Shown in pieces: positions 18,229-28,295 of a stretch of DNA of 64,000 nucleotides. Every line of letters begins with the position of its first letter. The stretch's first letter is position 1. The stretch lies in assembly GCF_012584445.1 (NCBI RefSeq), contig NZ_JABAHI010000008.1, positions 1,470,937 to 1,534,936 of the forward strand. Reading direction: 5' to 3'. The notes under the pieces were generated by a model. The model had not been told where the DNA came from. It worked only from the letters and a program-made list of their open reading frames with translations, and did not search any database. Position numbers and translations under genes: made by a program. The stretch comes from Olsenella sp. KGMB02461. GTDB lineage: Bacteria > Actinomycetota > Coriobacteriia > Coriobacteriales > Atopobiaceae.

Positions 18229-19636
18229 GAAAGACAACTACATCAACAACTTCATCACCGCCATCCTGTGCCTGTGCATCTTCACCATGGCGATCCTGCT
18301 TATTTGGGGCGTTGCCCAGGGCGAGACCATGGTGTGGGTCATCGCGGCCATAGGCATCGGCGTGGTGATAGTGGTGGGCGCGGGGGCCTCGGGCGCTCCG
18401 GACTCCGTGCGCTCCCAAGCCACTGAGCGTACGCTGCGCACCGCCTCGCTCACTCTGGAGCATCTGCGGGGCGGCCTCACTTTCGAGGGATGCCGCGCCG
18501 TGTGCCAGTCGCTGCTGCCCGAGACGGTGGCCATCGCCGTGGCTATCACCGACCACGAGAAGGTCATCGCCTACGTGGGCGAGTCCGAGGAGAGCTACCC
18601 TCCCGGCCGCCCCATCTCCACCCAAGCCACTCGCGAGGCCCTGGACAGCGGGCGCACCCAGACCTTCTCCCTCATGAAGCGCCTGGACAACGACGCCATG
18701 GCCAACATGGACGCCCAGAGCCGCCTCAAGCTCATGAGCTTCGTGCCGGCGGGCATCGTGGTGCCTTTGGTGGTGCGCGACCACACCATAGGCACGCTCA
18801 AGTTCTTCTATCGCAGCTATAAGGAGATCGACAACACCCAGCACGCCGTGGCCGAGGGCTTTGGCGAGCTGCTCTCCACCCAGCTCTCCCTCTACGAGCT
18901 GGAGCGCCAGGCGCAACTCACCGCCCAAGCCGAGGTCAAGGCTCTCCAGGCGCAGATCAACCCCCACTTCCTCTTCAACACCTTGAACACCATCGCGGCC
19001 TTCACGCGCACCGACCCCATGCGCGCCCGCGCCCTGCTGCGCGAGTTTGCCACCTTCTACCGCCAGACGCTGGAGAACTCCGAGTCGCTCATCCCCCTGG
19101 AGCGCGAGCTGGAGCAGACCCGCCGCTATCTCACCTTCGAGTACGCCCGTTTTGGCGAGGACCGCATCGCCGAGCAGGAGCGTGTGGAGGAGGGCTGCGA
19201 GAACGTCATGGTGCCCGCCTTTGTCATTCAGCCCATCGTGGAGAACGCCGTGCGCCATGCCATGCGCGAGGAGGGCGTCTTGCACATCGACATCCACGTG
19301 ACCCGCGAAGGCCCCGACATCCTCGTCGCTGTGGCAGACGACGGCTGCGGCATGAGCGAGGAGCAGGTGGAGGCCATGCTGCAAAAGGCGTCGGGCATGT
19401 CTGATGCCGAGAAGGGCACGGGCATCGCCTTGCGCAACGTCGAAGAGCGCTTGGCTCGCTATTATGGCCCAGGCTCAGGCATCGACATTGTGAGCCGCCT
19501 GGGGGAAGGCACCGCAGTGACCCTCAAGCTGGTCGGGGCCATCCACGGGCCTGCTCCAGCAGCCCTCAGGGCCCACGGAGGGGCTCAAGGCGAGGCTGAG
19601 ATACCGGCACATAGCGAGAGCCGCCCAGTGGTGTAA
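18188..19636 (+). CDS. LytS/YehU-type sensor histidine kinase
   Basis: 482 aa from ATG 18188; ATG 18215 (MARDRKDNY) is an equally possible start, and neither has a clear ribosome-binding site because both lie inside the preceding gene's end. Two membrane helices (about 20-65), a GAF-like sensor region (about 90-225; AVAITDHEKVIAYVGE), then the His_kinase domain with the phospho-acceptor box QINPHFLFNTLNTI, and HATPase_c with PIVENAVRHAM and DDGCGMS...GTGIALRNVEERL. It phosphorylates the LytTR regulator encoded 144 bp downstream. Related BtsS/YpdA-like kinases sense small carboxylates such as pyruvate; the ligand here is not known. Confidence 0.9.
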   Translation: MPSASRTVPMARDRKDNYINNFITAILCLCIFTMAILLIWGVAQGETMVWVIAAIGIGVVIVVGAGASGAPDSVRSQATERTLRTASLTLEHLRGGLTFEGCRAVCQSLLPETVAIAVAITDHEKVIAYVGESEESYPPGRPISTQATREALDSGRTQTFSLMKRLDNDAMANMDAQSRLKLMSFVPAGIVVPLVVRDHTIGTLKFFYRSYKEIDNTQHAVAEGFGELLSTQLSLYELERQAQLTAQAEVKALQAQINPHFLFNTLNTIAAFTRTDPMRARALLREFATFYRQTLENSESLIPLERELEQTRRYLTFEYARFGEDRIAEQERVEEGCENVMVPAFVIQPIVENAVRHAMREEGVLHIDIHVTREGPDILVAVADDGCGMSEEQVEAMLQKASGMSDAEKGTGIALRNVEERLARYYGPGSGIDIVSRLGEGTAVTLKLVGAIHGPAPAALRAHGGAQGEAEIPAHSESRPVV

Positions 19637-19780
19637 GATGGGATTCAGCTGGTTTTGTGGTTGTCCAAGGAGGTTGGACGGCCATAAAAGGTGTAAGAGT
19701 TTATCGGCAACCGGGTCTTGTTCGAGATGCGGCTGCCGCTCTTTGATGGCTTGAAGATGCACGACCCATGAGGTGATTGA

Positions 19781-20500
19781 ATGCTCAGTGCAATGATCGT
19801 GGACGATGAAGCCCCTGCTCGCTCTGAACTGCGCTTTTTGCTGGAGGAGACCGGCAGGGTAGACTCCATTGACGAGGCTTCCAGCGCGCGCGAAGCGGTG
19901 GAGAAGATCATTGAGACTCGGCCGGACGTCCTGTTTTTGGATATTTCCATGCCCAAGACCAGTGGCATGCAGTTGGCGGAGGCCCTGCATAAGCTCAAGA
20001 ACCCGCCAGCGATGATCTTTGTGACCGCCTACAGCGAGTACGCGGTGCAGGCCTTCGACGTCAACGCCGTGGACTACCTCATGAAGCCGGTGGAGACAGA
20101 CCGCCTGGTGACCGCCTTGAACAAGGTGGAGAGCCGCATGGCGCCGGTGGCCCCGGCCAACCCGCCCCAGGAGCGCATCGCGGTGGAGAAGGGCGGCCGC
20201 AAGGTGCTGGTGCCCATCGATCAGATTCGCTACATCGAGGCCAAGGACGATTACTCCTGCATCTATACGGATACCGACCGCTACCTGTCCACCATCTCGC
20301 TGGCGCAGCTGGAGGCCAAGCTGGTGCCCCATGGATTCTTCCGCGTGCACCGCGGCTATATCGTGAACCTGGCCCATGTGGAAGACGTCGAGGTGGTGTC
20401 CAGCGGCATTTTGCAGCTGGGCTTGAACGGCATCGAAGATAAGAAGATCTCGGTGTCCCGCCGCCGCGTGGTGCAACTCAAGCGCGTCTTGGGCATATAA
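19781..20500 (+). CDS. LytTR-family response regulator
   Basis: 239 aa, GAGGTG five nt before the ATG. Receiver domain 1-115 with acidic pocket VDDE (8-10), phospho-acceptor D54 in LFLDISMP, switch residues T/A in FVTAYS and K in LMKPVE. LytTR DNA-binding domain about 132-237 (ISLAQLEAKL, HGFFRVHRGYIVNL, RRRVVQLK). Forms a two-component pair with the LytS-type kinase just upstream. Regulators of this class bind paired imperfect direct repeats and often control cell-wall, carbon-starvation or pyruvate-responsive transporter genes; targets cannot be named here. The separating 144 bp hold a possible own promoter. Confidence 0.92.
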   Translation: MLSAMIVDDEAPARSELRFLLEETGRVDSIDEASSAREAVEKIIETRPDVLFLDISMPKTSGMQLAEALHKLKNPPAMIFVTAYSEYAVQAFDVNAVDYLMKPVETDRLVTALNKVESRMAPVAPANPPQERIAVEKGGRKVLVPIDQIRYIEAKDDYSCIYTDTDRYLSTISLAQLEAKLVPHGFFRVHRGYIVNLAHVEDVEVVSSGILQLGLNGIEDKKISVSRRRVVQLKRVLGI

Positions 20501-20592
20501 GGCTGCGAGAGGGCATCCTAGGGCGCTGCAGGCGCGGCGCAACCGATATCCCCTGAAGCCCTCCCAGGCCTTCAGGGGCTCCAGTCACAGAC

Positions 20593-20620
20593 GGGCCGTC
20601 CTTCGAGGCGGCTCTTTTTT
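20593..20620 (+). terminator. rho-independent terminator downstream of lytT-like gene
   Basis: 8-bp GC-rich stem (20593-20600 with 20607-20614) followed by six T. A second hairpin without a T run (CCCCTGAAG arms, 20550-20578) precedes it. Confidence 0.8.
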
Positions 20621-20641
20621 AGAAGAAGGACGCACAGGGTC

Positions 20642-21271
20642 ATGGCAGACAAGCGAGTGGACATCATCAGCGACACCCACGGCTATATCTCTGACGAGCT
20701 CAAGCGCGAGCTGCGTGGGGCCGACGTGATCGTGCATGCCGGCGACATCACCTCTTCTGCCGACTTCGCGCTGCTCAAGTCCATCGCACCTTTGCATCTG
20801 TGCCTGGGCAACAACGATTACGCCGGCCAGTACGGCCCAGACATCAAGCGGATGATGCGCTTTTCCATCGACGGCGTGCGCTTCCAGGTGGCCCATCATG
20901 AGGAGCAGCTCAAGCCGGCCTCGGCCGACGTATGCGTCTTTGGCCACAGCCACAAACCCTCCATCCGCCGCTCTGCCGAGGGCGGCCAGGTGCTGCGCCG
21001 CCGCCTGCAGTCCAAGCCCCTGCGCGCCATGGAAAACCCCGGGCAGGTGATGGAGGCCGTGGGCTATTCGGACGCCGGGGCGCTCGACTGCCTCGATGAA
21101 GGCGGCGCCTGGCTCATCAACCCCGGCAGCCCCACGCTGCCGCGCACGCCCATGGGGCCCACCATGGCACGGCTGTGGATCCGCGACGGCCTGGTAGAAG
21201 ACCCCCAGATCATCCAGCTGCCTGTGAGCGACATGCAGATGGGCAGCCCCTGGTTCCGCTTTGGGCTGTAG
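20642..21271 (+). CDS. metallophosphoesterase, YfcE/MJ0936-like
   Basis: 209 aa, slightly longer than the usual 160-180 aa of YfcE-type phosphodiesterases. Dinuclear-metal motifs are complete: IISDTHG (about 8-14), HAGDI, GNNDY, VAHHE and FGHSHKPS. About 40 residues are inserted between the GHSH motif and the final NPGSPTLPR. Enzymes of this type hydrolyse phosphodiesters or phosphomonoesters in the cytoplasm; the natural substrate is unknown. Lies alone between a terminator and a repeat element. AAGGA lies about 16 nt upstream of the ATG, so initiation is not strongly marked. Confidence 0.85.
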   Translation: MADKRVDIISDTHGYISDELKRELRGADVIVHAGDITSSADFALLKSIAPLHLCLGNNDYAGQYGPDIKRMMRFSIDGVRFQVAHHEEQLKPASADVCVFGHSHKPSIRRSAEGGQVLRRRLQSKPLRAMENPGQVMEAVGYSDAGALDCLDEGGAWLINPGSPTLPRTPMGPTMARLWIRDGLVEDPQIIQLPVSDMQMGSPWFRFGL

Positions 21272-21321
21272 GGCTTGTGGTGGCAGCTCTGGCACCGTTG
21301 CGGCCCTAGCGCTGTTATTGC

Positions 21322-21439
21322 ATTAGCTACGTGAATTCACGTAGCTAATGTCTGCTGGCGACCTGGGGTTTTCCGTTTCACTACGTGAATCCACGTAGTG
21401 AAACGGCCATTTTTGGCCCAAAATCCACGTAACAAAACG
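21322..21439 (+). repeat. composite palindromic element, copy 1
   Basis: In order: a perfect 28-bp palindrome (21322-21349, core ACGTGAATTCACGT), the spacer motif CGACCTGGGGTTTT, a second palindrome with 15-nt arms (21373-21406, core CTACGTGAATCCACGTAG), a GGCC-flanked spacer, and a half site AAAATCCACGTAACAAAACG. The same order is present in reverse at 27755-27872. Confidence 0.85.
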
Positions 21440-21519
21440 ATGCGTCCAGCCAAACGGAGCCCGTAGCAAAACGGGTCGCCCAGTCAACCGGGCCGCCCAG
21501 CAAAACGGAGCGCGCGCCC

Positions 21520-22362
21520 CTACTTGCTGTGGCGCGGCGCCTCCACCATGCGCTTGAGCCTGTGGTTGGAGGGGTTCACCGGCTCGCTCAGAAACACCGG
21601 TGCCACCACCTTGGTGTAAAACGCCAGCCAGATGAGCGAGGTGCAAAAGCCCGCCAGCACGTCTGAGGTGTAGTGAACTCCCAGGTAGATGCGGGAGATG
21701 CCCACCAGCGCGATGACCGCCACAAAGAAGAGGCTCCACAGCATGCGCAGGGTGCGGTCCTCGTCGTAGCGCCAGATCATCCACACCAGAAGGCCGAAGA
21801 ACGCCATGGATACCATGGAGTGCCCCGAAGGAAACGAGTACCCCGTCTCCGAGATGAGCCTGAACCCCTCCGGCCTGGGCCTGTGGACAATGAACTTGAG
21901 CAGGCTGTTGAGCAGCACCACCAGCACCAGGTTGACGGTGGCGCACAGCCCCGGCCTGCGCCCCGGCGCAAAGGCCGCCACGATCACCAGCATCACTAGC
22001 AGCACCACGGGACTCGCCAGGCTGGTGAGCTCTTCCATGATGGGCGTGAGCAGGTCGCTGCGGTTCTCCACAATGAAGCGGTAGCCCAGCGCATCCAGCC
22101 TCACGATCTCGCCAAACCACACGTCTTCCAAGATAGCCAAGAAGCACAGCAGCGCCACGCAGACCAGGATGGTGCGCACGTGCCTGCGGCACAGGTGCAA
22201 GAAGCGCTGCCAGTAGTGGGGCTTCTCCACCTCGGGAGAGAGCCAGGCTGCCGTCTCGGCAGGGGAGTGTGGGGCGGGACGGGCGTGCTTCTCGGCAGGA
22301 ACAGCCGGCTGCCGAGAAACTCCTGCCTGGTGTCTGGGATCCTCTTTGGGGGTGCGGGTCAT
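21520..22362 (-). CDS. PAP2-family membrane phosphatase
   Basis: 280 aa from ATG 22362, chosen because GGAAGG lies nine nt upstream; an in-frame ATG at 22443 has no ribosome-binding site. A 60-residue Pro/His-rich cytoplasmic head precedes about five membrane helices. The three phosphatase signatures are complete: KFIVHRPRP, the PSGHS motif in YSFPSGHSMVS, and SRIYLGVHYTSD. Such enzymes dephosphorylate undecaprenyl pyrophosphate or phosphatidylglycerol phosphate; which applies here is unknown. The gene is followed by a composite palindromic repeat. The TGCCGAGAA motif is found twice inside its 5' coding region (about 22253-22317). Confidence 0.88.
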   Translation of the reverse strand: MTRTPKEDPRHQAGVSRQPAVPAEKHARPAPHSPAETAAWLSPEVEKPHYWQRFLHLCRRHVRTILVCVALLCFLAILEDVWFGEIVRLDALGYRFIVENRSDLLTPIMEELTSLASPVVLLVMLVIVAAFAPGRRPGLCATVNLVLVVLLNSLLKFIVHRPRPEGFRLISETGYSFPSGHSMVSMAFFGLLVWMIWRYDEDRTLRMLWSLFFVAVIALVGISRIYLGVHYTSDVLAGFCTSLIWLAFYTKVVAPVFLSEPVNPSNHRLKRMVEAPRHSK

Positions 22363-22443
22363 AAGGTCTTGCCTTCCGAGAAAAGATGTTGCCAGGAGCC
22401 GGCGGCGCGGGGTGGAACGGCGGGCCAGGGGCGAGGGCGGCAC

Positions 22444-22484
22444 AAAAGGCCCGCACGCTCCGTTTTACCGTACACGTGCGGGCC
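22444..22484 (-). terminator. terminator of trxA
   Basis: 10-bp GC stem GGCCCGCACG/CGTGCGGGCC (22448-22457 with 22475-22484); read on the minus strand it is followed by TTTT. Confidence 0.8.
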
Positions 22485-22592
22485 CGTGATTTGCCTCACA
22501 GCTTTGTAATGATTGGGTAAGCCTTCTTAGGCGGCGCGCCGTTTTGCGGGCGCGAGGCCGCGCGGCTTACCTGTCAAGCAGCGGCGCCTGGC

Positions 22593-22913
22593 TTAGAGGT
22601 ACTGAGCCAGCTCCTGGACCAAACGGTCGCGGGGCACGGCGCCTACTACGGTGTGCACGGCCTTGCCGTCCTTGAAGAGCATGAGCGTGGGGATGGACAT
22701 GACCTGGAAGCGAGCGGCCAGATCCTGATTGTCCTCGACGTTGACCTTGCACACCTTGAGCACGGAAGCCATTTGATCGGCCAGGTCGTCGACGATGGGC
22801 GACATCATGCGGCAGGGGCCGCACCAGCTGGCCCAAAAGTCCACCAGCACAGGCTTGTCTGAGCTTGAGATGACCTCGTCGAAATTCTGAGCAGTGAGTT
22901 CTGTGACTGCCAT
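22593..22913 (-). CDS. trxA: thioredoxin
   Basis: 106 aa from ATG 22913, which has an excellent Shine-Dalgarno (AAGGAGG); an in-frame start eight codons upstream would put this site inside the gene. Canonical thioredoxin: active site WASWCGPCRMM, cis-Pro in SIPTLMLF, and the KVNVEDNQDLAARF stretch. It keeps cytoplasmic protein thiols reduced and donates electrons to reductases. Single-gene unit with its own terminator at 22444-22484. Confidence 0.97.
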   Translation of the reverse strand: MAVTELTAQNFDEVISSSDKPVLVDFWASWCGPCRMMSPIVDDLADQMASVLKVCKVNVEDNQDLAARFQVMSIPTLMLFKDGKAVHTVVGAVPRDRLVQELAQYL

Positions 22914-23098
22914 GATTCCTCCTTGGAGGTAGGCCAACTAAAAAAGCTGGCAGTGTGTGTCCGACAGGTGCATACCCACCAGTTCGCGTTTACGATACGA
23001 GAAGGGCGATTCCTGCGGGTTTTGCCAACAAAGCTTGCACGATTGCACTGTACCTTAGTTACAAGGCGCCCTGCTCGTCGCTTTTCCAGGGAGGGACC

Positions 23099-23653
23099 AT
23101 GACTTCTGCCCGAGAAGAACTCCGCCGCCAGGCGCGCGACAAAACCGCTGCCGAGGTAGCCCGGCTAGAGCAGCGAGGCTTGGTGCTGGCGGGAAACGGC
23201 TTTGCCTCGGTGCTGCTGGTGAAAGGCGAGCCGGGGCCTGCCGAGGCCGCCGGTGGCGCGCTTTTGTCGGGAGCCGACGGCGCTGCCCTCCACGCCGCCC
23301 TCGAGCGCTTGGGCTACGCCCCGGAAGACTGGTGTGCCCTGAGCGCCGTGACTGCCGCAGGGGCGCCGGTGGATCCGGAGGGCTTTCGGCTGGCGCTGGC
23401 CACCTTGAGCCCCTCTACGGTGATCCTTTGCGATGAGGCGGCGGCCAACCTGGCCCGAGAAACCCTCGCCCCCGAGCTTGTGGCTCTGCCAACGCTCGAA
23501 TGCGCCATGCTGCAGCCGGGCTATGTGACCGAGGTGCTGGGCCTGCGCCTGTTGAATCTGGGCGGCTTCGAGGCGGCTTTGGCCGATCCCGCCGCCAAGC
23601 AGCTGCAGTGGGCCTACCTCAAGCAGCTGCCTCCGCTGGGAGAGCCCTACTAG
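23099..23653 (+). CDS. uracil-DNA-glycosylase-superfamily-like protein
   Basis: 184 aa from ATG 23099 (GGAGGG upstream); the open frame extends further 5' without a start signal. The segment LLVKGEPGPAEAAGGALLSG followed by a LERLGYAPEDW stretch resembles the GEAPG..E...G.PF.G motif 1 of family 4/5 uracil-DNA glycosylases, and the C-terminal part YVTEVLGLRLLNLGGFEAAL would cover the fold's last helices. However, the iron-sulfur cysteines and catalytic residues of active UDGs are not evident, so it may be an inactive or divergent relative. Similar proteins seem common in Coriobacteriia. Function not assigned. Confidence 0.5.
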   Translation: MTSAREELRRQARDKTAAEVARLEQRGLVLAGNGFASVLLVKGEPGPAEAAGGALLSGADGAALHAALERLGYAPEDWCALSAVTAAGAPVDPEGFRLALATLSPSTVILCDEAAANLARETLAPELVALPTLECAMLQPGYVTEVLGLRLLNLGGFEAALADPAAKQLQWAYLKQLPPLGEPY

Positions 23654-23934
23654 AGGCTGCCCCCGCACCTGCTCTGGGCTGCCCCGCGCCTGCTAGCCGT
23701 CGTCCCGCACCTGCGTTCCGTCGCCCTTCAGTGCCATACGAGTTCGTTTCACATCTGTAGAAACCGCAGTGACCGCCGAGCTGGCCGCCTGGCGTCCCGC
23801 CGTGGAGTAGATTGAAAGCCATAGAGGCGAAACAGTTCGCCATGGGGCCGAGCCTCACAATTGAGGGGCCTTGTGCCCCGCGAGAAGGGAGCCTGCGGCA
23901 GCGTCGCGGCGCCCAGAAGGAGAAGGGAACATTC

Positions 23935-25632
<1,698 letters not shown>

Positions 25633-26015
25633 GTGCTGTGCGACGTGCTGCCGGCACGTGTAAATGCGGCCGGCAAAGAGGGGCTTGCGACCCTCTGAAA
25701 ACTTACTACGTTGGCTACTAAATCGTTACTAACGCAGCAAATTGCTACTTTAGTAATACTTTGATGTAGCATAGGCAGTAGCTTTTTCCAGTGCTGCAAA
25801 GGGCCACCTCTTTGCTCTTGGGAGTTCTTAGAGCCGGCCCTTGCGGCCCTGCACGGCCCTGCGCTTATTCGTTTCAAGAACCCCGTCGCCATCAAAAGCG
25901 ACGGGGTTCTTGGCTTTTCTGCGCCAGTCGTAGGCGCCCTCAATGCCCCTGTTAGAATGAGGTCAATGAATTCAACCATGAGCCCTAGGGGGCGCATTCA
26001 GGCAGGAGGCCGGCC
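25633..26015. other. 383-bp intergenic region with terminator and promoter
   Basis: No gene recognised. The first 190 bp are AT-rich with repeated TACT/TTACT words. A terminator lies at 25875-25919 and a candidate -10 TAGAAT at 25953-25958 precedes the next gene. Confidence 0.5.
25875..25919 (+). terminator. rho-independent terminator
   Basis: 15-bp perfect stem (25875-25889 with 25898-25912) followed by GCTTTTCT. Confidence 0.9.
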
Positions 26016-26756
26016 GTGGCGCAGCTTATCGATATCCAGCAGGTAGTCATTGGGCCTAGAGATCTCACCGCAACCGTGCGCATTGCCGATGGCGCGCCCC
26101 TTATGACCTCGGAAGATGTCGAGGCTACTGCCCATGTCTACTGGCTCATGCCAGAGATCGCAAGCCATGCCTGCCTAGGCGACGCCGGTGCCACTTTCCA
26201 GGATGCCATGGGCGACACCGAGCTGGCCCATCTCTTGGAGCACGTCACCCTGGAGCTTTTGGCTCAAACCAACATGGCAGGCGATATGAGCCACGGGCGC
26301 ACGGCTCCAACGGATGTGGACCGCACCTACACCGTCACATTGGCCTGTCCCGACGACGTGCTGGTGGCGGGGGCGCTTTCCTCGGCAGCTTGGATCTTGC
26401 AGTGGGCCTACAGCGGCGCCAATCCTGACGCCGAGCCCAATATCCCCGCTATCGTCCAGGGCTTGGTGGACCTCACCCAGGCAGCCTTCGCATCGCCAGA
26501 AGACGATGCCGAGGTGTCTGAGGATGCTGCCATCGAGCCGGTGGACGAGGTGGAGATCGATACCGTCGCCGAGCTGGATGAAGCCGCCCAAGACCAGCAG
26601 GCCGCCGAGGCTCAGCAACCGGCGCAGCAGCCCGCAGAGGTGGTGGAGGTCCAGGCAGAAGAGGAGGCCGTCCCCTCGGCAATGGAAACCGCAGAGATGG
26701 TCGTCAATCCCGCCCCGGCCGCCGCCCAGCCCCAGAATCCTGAGGATTTGGATTAG
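26016..26756 (+). CDS. free-standing cyanophycin-synthetase N-terminal-domain-like protein with acidic tail
   Basis: 246 aa, GTG start with GCAGGAGG upstream. Residues about 35-130 follow the N-terminal domain of cyanophycin synthetase: a W-L-MPEIASHACLG stretch, a GDTELAHLLEHVTLELLAQ helix (68-86) that matches the LGHVLEHVALELQ signature, and a following HGRT and V-TLACPD region. No ATP-grasp or Mur-ligase domain follows. Instead residues 165-246 are Glu/Ala/Gln/Pro-rich and probably disordered. Likely a non-catalytic relative; role unknown. A TAGAAT -10 hexamer lies about 60 bp upstream. Confidence 0.6.
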   Translation: MAQLIDIQQVVIGPRDLTATVRIADGAPLMTSEDVEATAHVYWLMPEIASHACLGDAGATFQDAMGDTELAHLLEHVTLELLAQTNMAGDMSHGRTAPTDVDRTYTVTLACPDDVLVAGALSSAAWILQWAYSGANPDAEPNIPAIVQGLVDLTQAAFASPEDDAEVSEDAAIEPVDEVEIDTVAELDEAAQDQQAAEAQQPAQQPAEVVEVQAEEEAVPSAMETAEMVVNPAPAAAQPQNPEDLD

Positions 26757-27013
26757 CCTGCCTTGCAGCTGGCATCCGTGGCGGCCCAGGTGCTTTTGGT
26801 AATTGAGGGAATTTTCTAAAAGCCGCTCAGCCTAAAAAGGCTCGGGAGAGGCCCTGGCTAAACTGGGTATACAAGTGCATCAGTGAAGTGGACGCAGCTG
26901 GGCGAGTGCGTCATCGTTAGTAGAGATGCGTGATCAAAGACCGCAGGGCGGCCTGCATGAGCGGGCCTGCACCTAATTCGCCTCTTCGGAGGGCGGCACA
27001 CAAGGAGGATAAG

Positions 27014-27451
27014 ATGGCTAAGGGTGGACTTGGGTTTGTGTTTGGCGCCGTGGTGGGTGCTGGTATCGGCGCGGTGTGCGGCCTGCTGTTGGCCCCGCGC
27101 TCTGGCGAGGAGACCCGCGCCATGGCAGCAGATTCCATGAACGATGTGTGGGACAAGGCTGTCGATGCCTACGAGAAGGGCGCCGATCAGGTAGCCAGCA
27201 AGCTCAACAACGTGTCTCCTGCCGTTTCTGCCAAGACTGACGAGCTGCGCGCCAAGGTAGACCTGGCCCGCGAGCGCATGGATCAACTGCGCTCCTCGCT
27301 GTCCGACTCTGTGAACCAGGCTTCGGCCAGCGTCCAGGACGCCCTCAACAACGTCGCCCAGCAGGCAGAGGCTGCAACTCCCGCTTCTGCCACCACCCCT
27401 GCTCCTGCCGAGAAGCCCGTGGATGCCAAGGTGGAGCCCGTCGAGGGCTAG
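27014..27451 (+). CDS. YtxH-domain protein
   Basis: 145 aa from ATG 27014 with a strong AAGGAGG. A single glycine-zipper membrane segment (GFVFGAVVGAGIGAVCGLLLAP, about 5-27) followed by RSGEETR, the hallmark of the YtxH family, then a long amphipathic helix and an Ala/Pro-rich tail. YtxH proteins are general-stress-type envelope proteins of unknown biochemical role, membrane-anchored at the N-terminus. A candidate -10 (TAAACT, about 26868) lies upstream. Terminator at 27564-27603. Confidence 0.85.
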   Translation: MAKGGLGFVFGAVVGAGIGAVCGLLLAPRSGEETRAMAADSMNDVWDKAVDAYEKGADQVASKLNNVSPAVSAKTDELRAKVDLARERMDQLRSSLSDSVNQASASVQDALNNVAQQAEAATPASATTPAPAEKPVDAKVEPVEG

Positions 27452-27563
27452 GCCTTTCTGGCGAACCGCTGAGCTGGGACGTGCTGCTGAACTGCGGCTT
27501 TAGGAGGAGTTGCCAGTCGATGAGCTGCGGTATGCCTCAAAGCCGCGGATGCTAGTGCGAACT

Positions 27564-27603
27564 CCAAAAGCCCGAGTCACCTGCCGGTGCCTCGGGCTTT
27601 TTG
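27564..27603 (+). terminator. rho-independent terminator
   Basis: Arms CCAAAAGCCCGAG (27564-27576) and CTCGGGCTTTTT (27591-27602). The A/T-flanked stem could work in both directions. Confidence 0.85.
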
Positions 27604-27754
27604 GTGGAGCGGGACGGTGGGGCTGCGAGCCAGTGGGGCTGGTGAGCCGATGCGCCCCAGTGGGCCAGGTAGGGTTTTTCTAGGTGGACGGGCCTTGGGC
27701 CGGTGGGGATGGCGCGGGTTGGCAGGGCTGGTATGGCTGGCCGGACTGGTGAGA

Positions 27755-27872
27755 CTGTTTTGCTACGTGGATTTTGGGGCCATTTTGGCGGATTCACTAC
27801 GTGAATTCACGTAGTGAATCCTAAAACCCCAGGTCGCGAAAAACATTTGCTACGTGAATCCACGTAGCAAAT
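27755..27872 (-). repeat. composite palindromic element, copy 2 (inverted)
   Basis: Reads on the minus strand in the same order as 21322-21439: palindrome with GCTACGTGGATT core (27845-27872), GCGACCTGGGGTTTT, a perfect 30-bp palindrome (27791-27820), a CCAAAATGGCC-type spacer, and the half site AAAATCCACGTAGCAAAA. Confidence 0.85.
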
Positions 27873-28257
27873 ATCATGAAGCGAGAAGGCTTCTTAGGGT
27901 ATGGCTCTAAACGGCTCTCAGGTAGCCAGATGCGCGGTATCGATGTCCTATGTTCAATAGTAACTAATTTGATAGTAGGTTTTAGGGGCATTGGGCGTGC
28001 GTTTGGGATCAAATCCACGTTCCAGTTCGCAAAACCCCAGGTCGCAAGCGCCTAGTGGAGCGTGAATCCAGTAATCAAATGTCATATATTGGCACCCCGG
28101 CCGCGGCCTCTAAATCCAGAGTACCCGGATCCGCAAGCCCCCAGTCGCCGCCCGCAGGCTTCCGGCCCGCTAGCTCCTTGAATTTCACGGCCATGAATGT
28201 CGCCGTGAATCTCGTCCAAAAGCCGTCCTGAGCGCGCCGCGCTCCAAGCGGTCACGG

Positions 28258-28263
28258 TAGAAT
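28258..28263 (+). promoter_or_regulatory. candidate -10 hexamer TAGAAT
   Basis: TAGAAT about 33 bp upstream of the PRC-barrel start. The same hexamer recurs upstream of other genes in the window (25953, 44196, 55602 and, on the minus strand, 54056-54061). No clear -35. Confidence 0.4.
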
Positions 28264-28295
28264 AGCGGCACCACGCCGAGACTTTGGATGTCGAT

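Larger units (their letters stand above)
27452..28283. other. 832-bp intergenic region with repeat elements
   Basis: No gene recognised. Contains the terminator at 27564-27603, a stretch of GGCTGGT/GGGCC-rich DNA, composite palindromic element copy 2 (27755-27872), a decayed third copy around 27995-28080 (AAAACCCCAGGTCGC at 28031-28045 with AAATCCACGT and GTGAATCCA words on either side), and a promoter candidate before the PRC gene. Confidence 0.6.
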
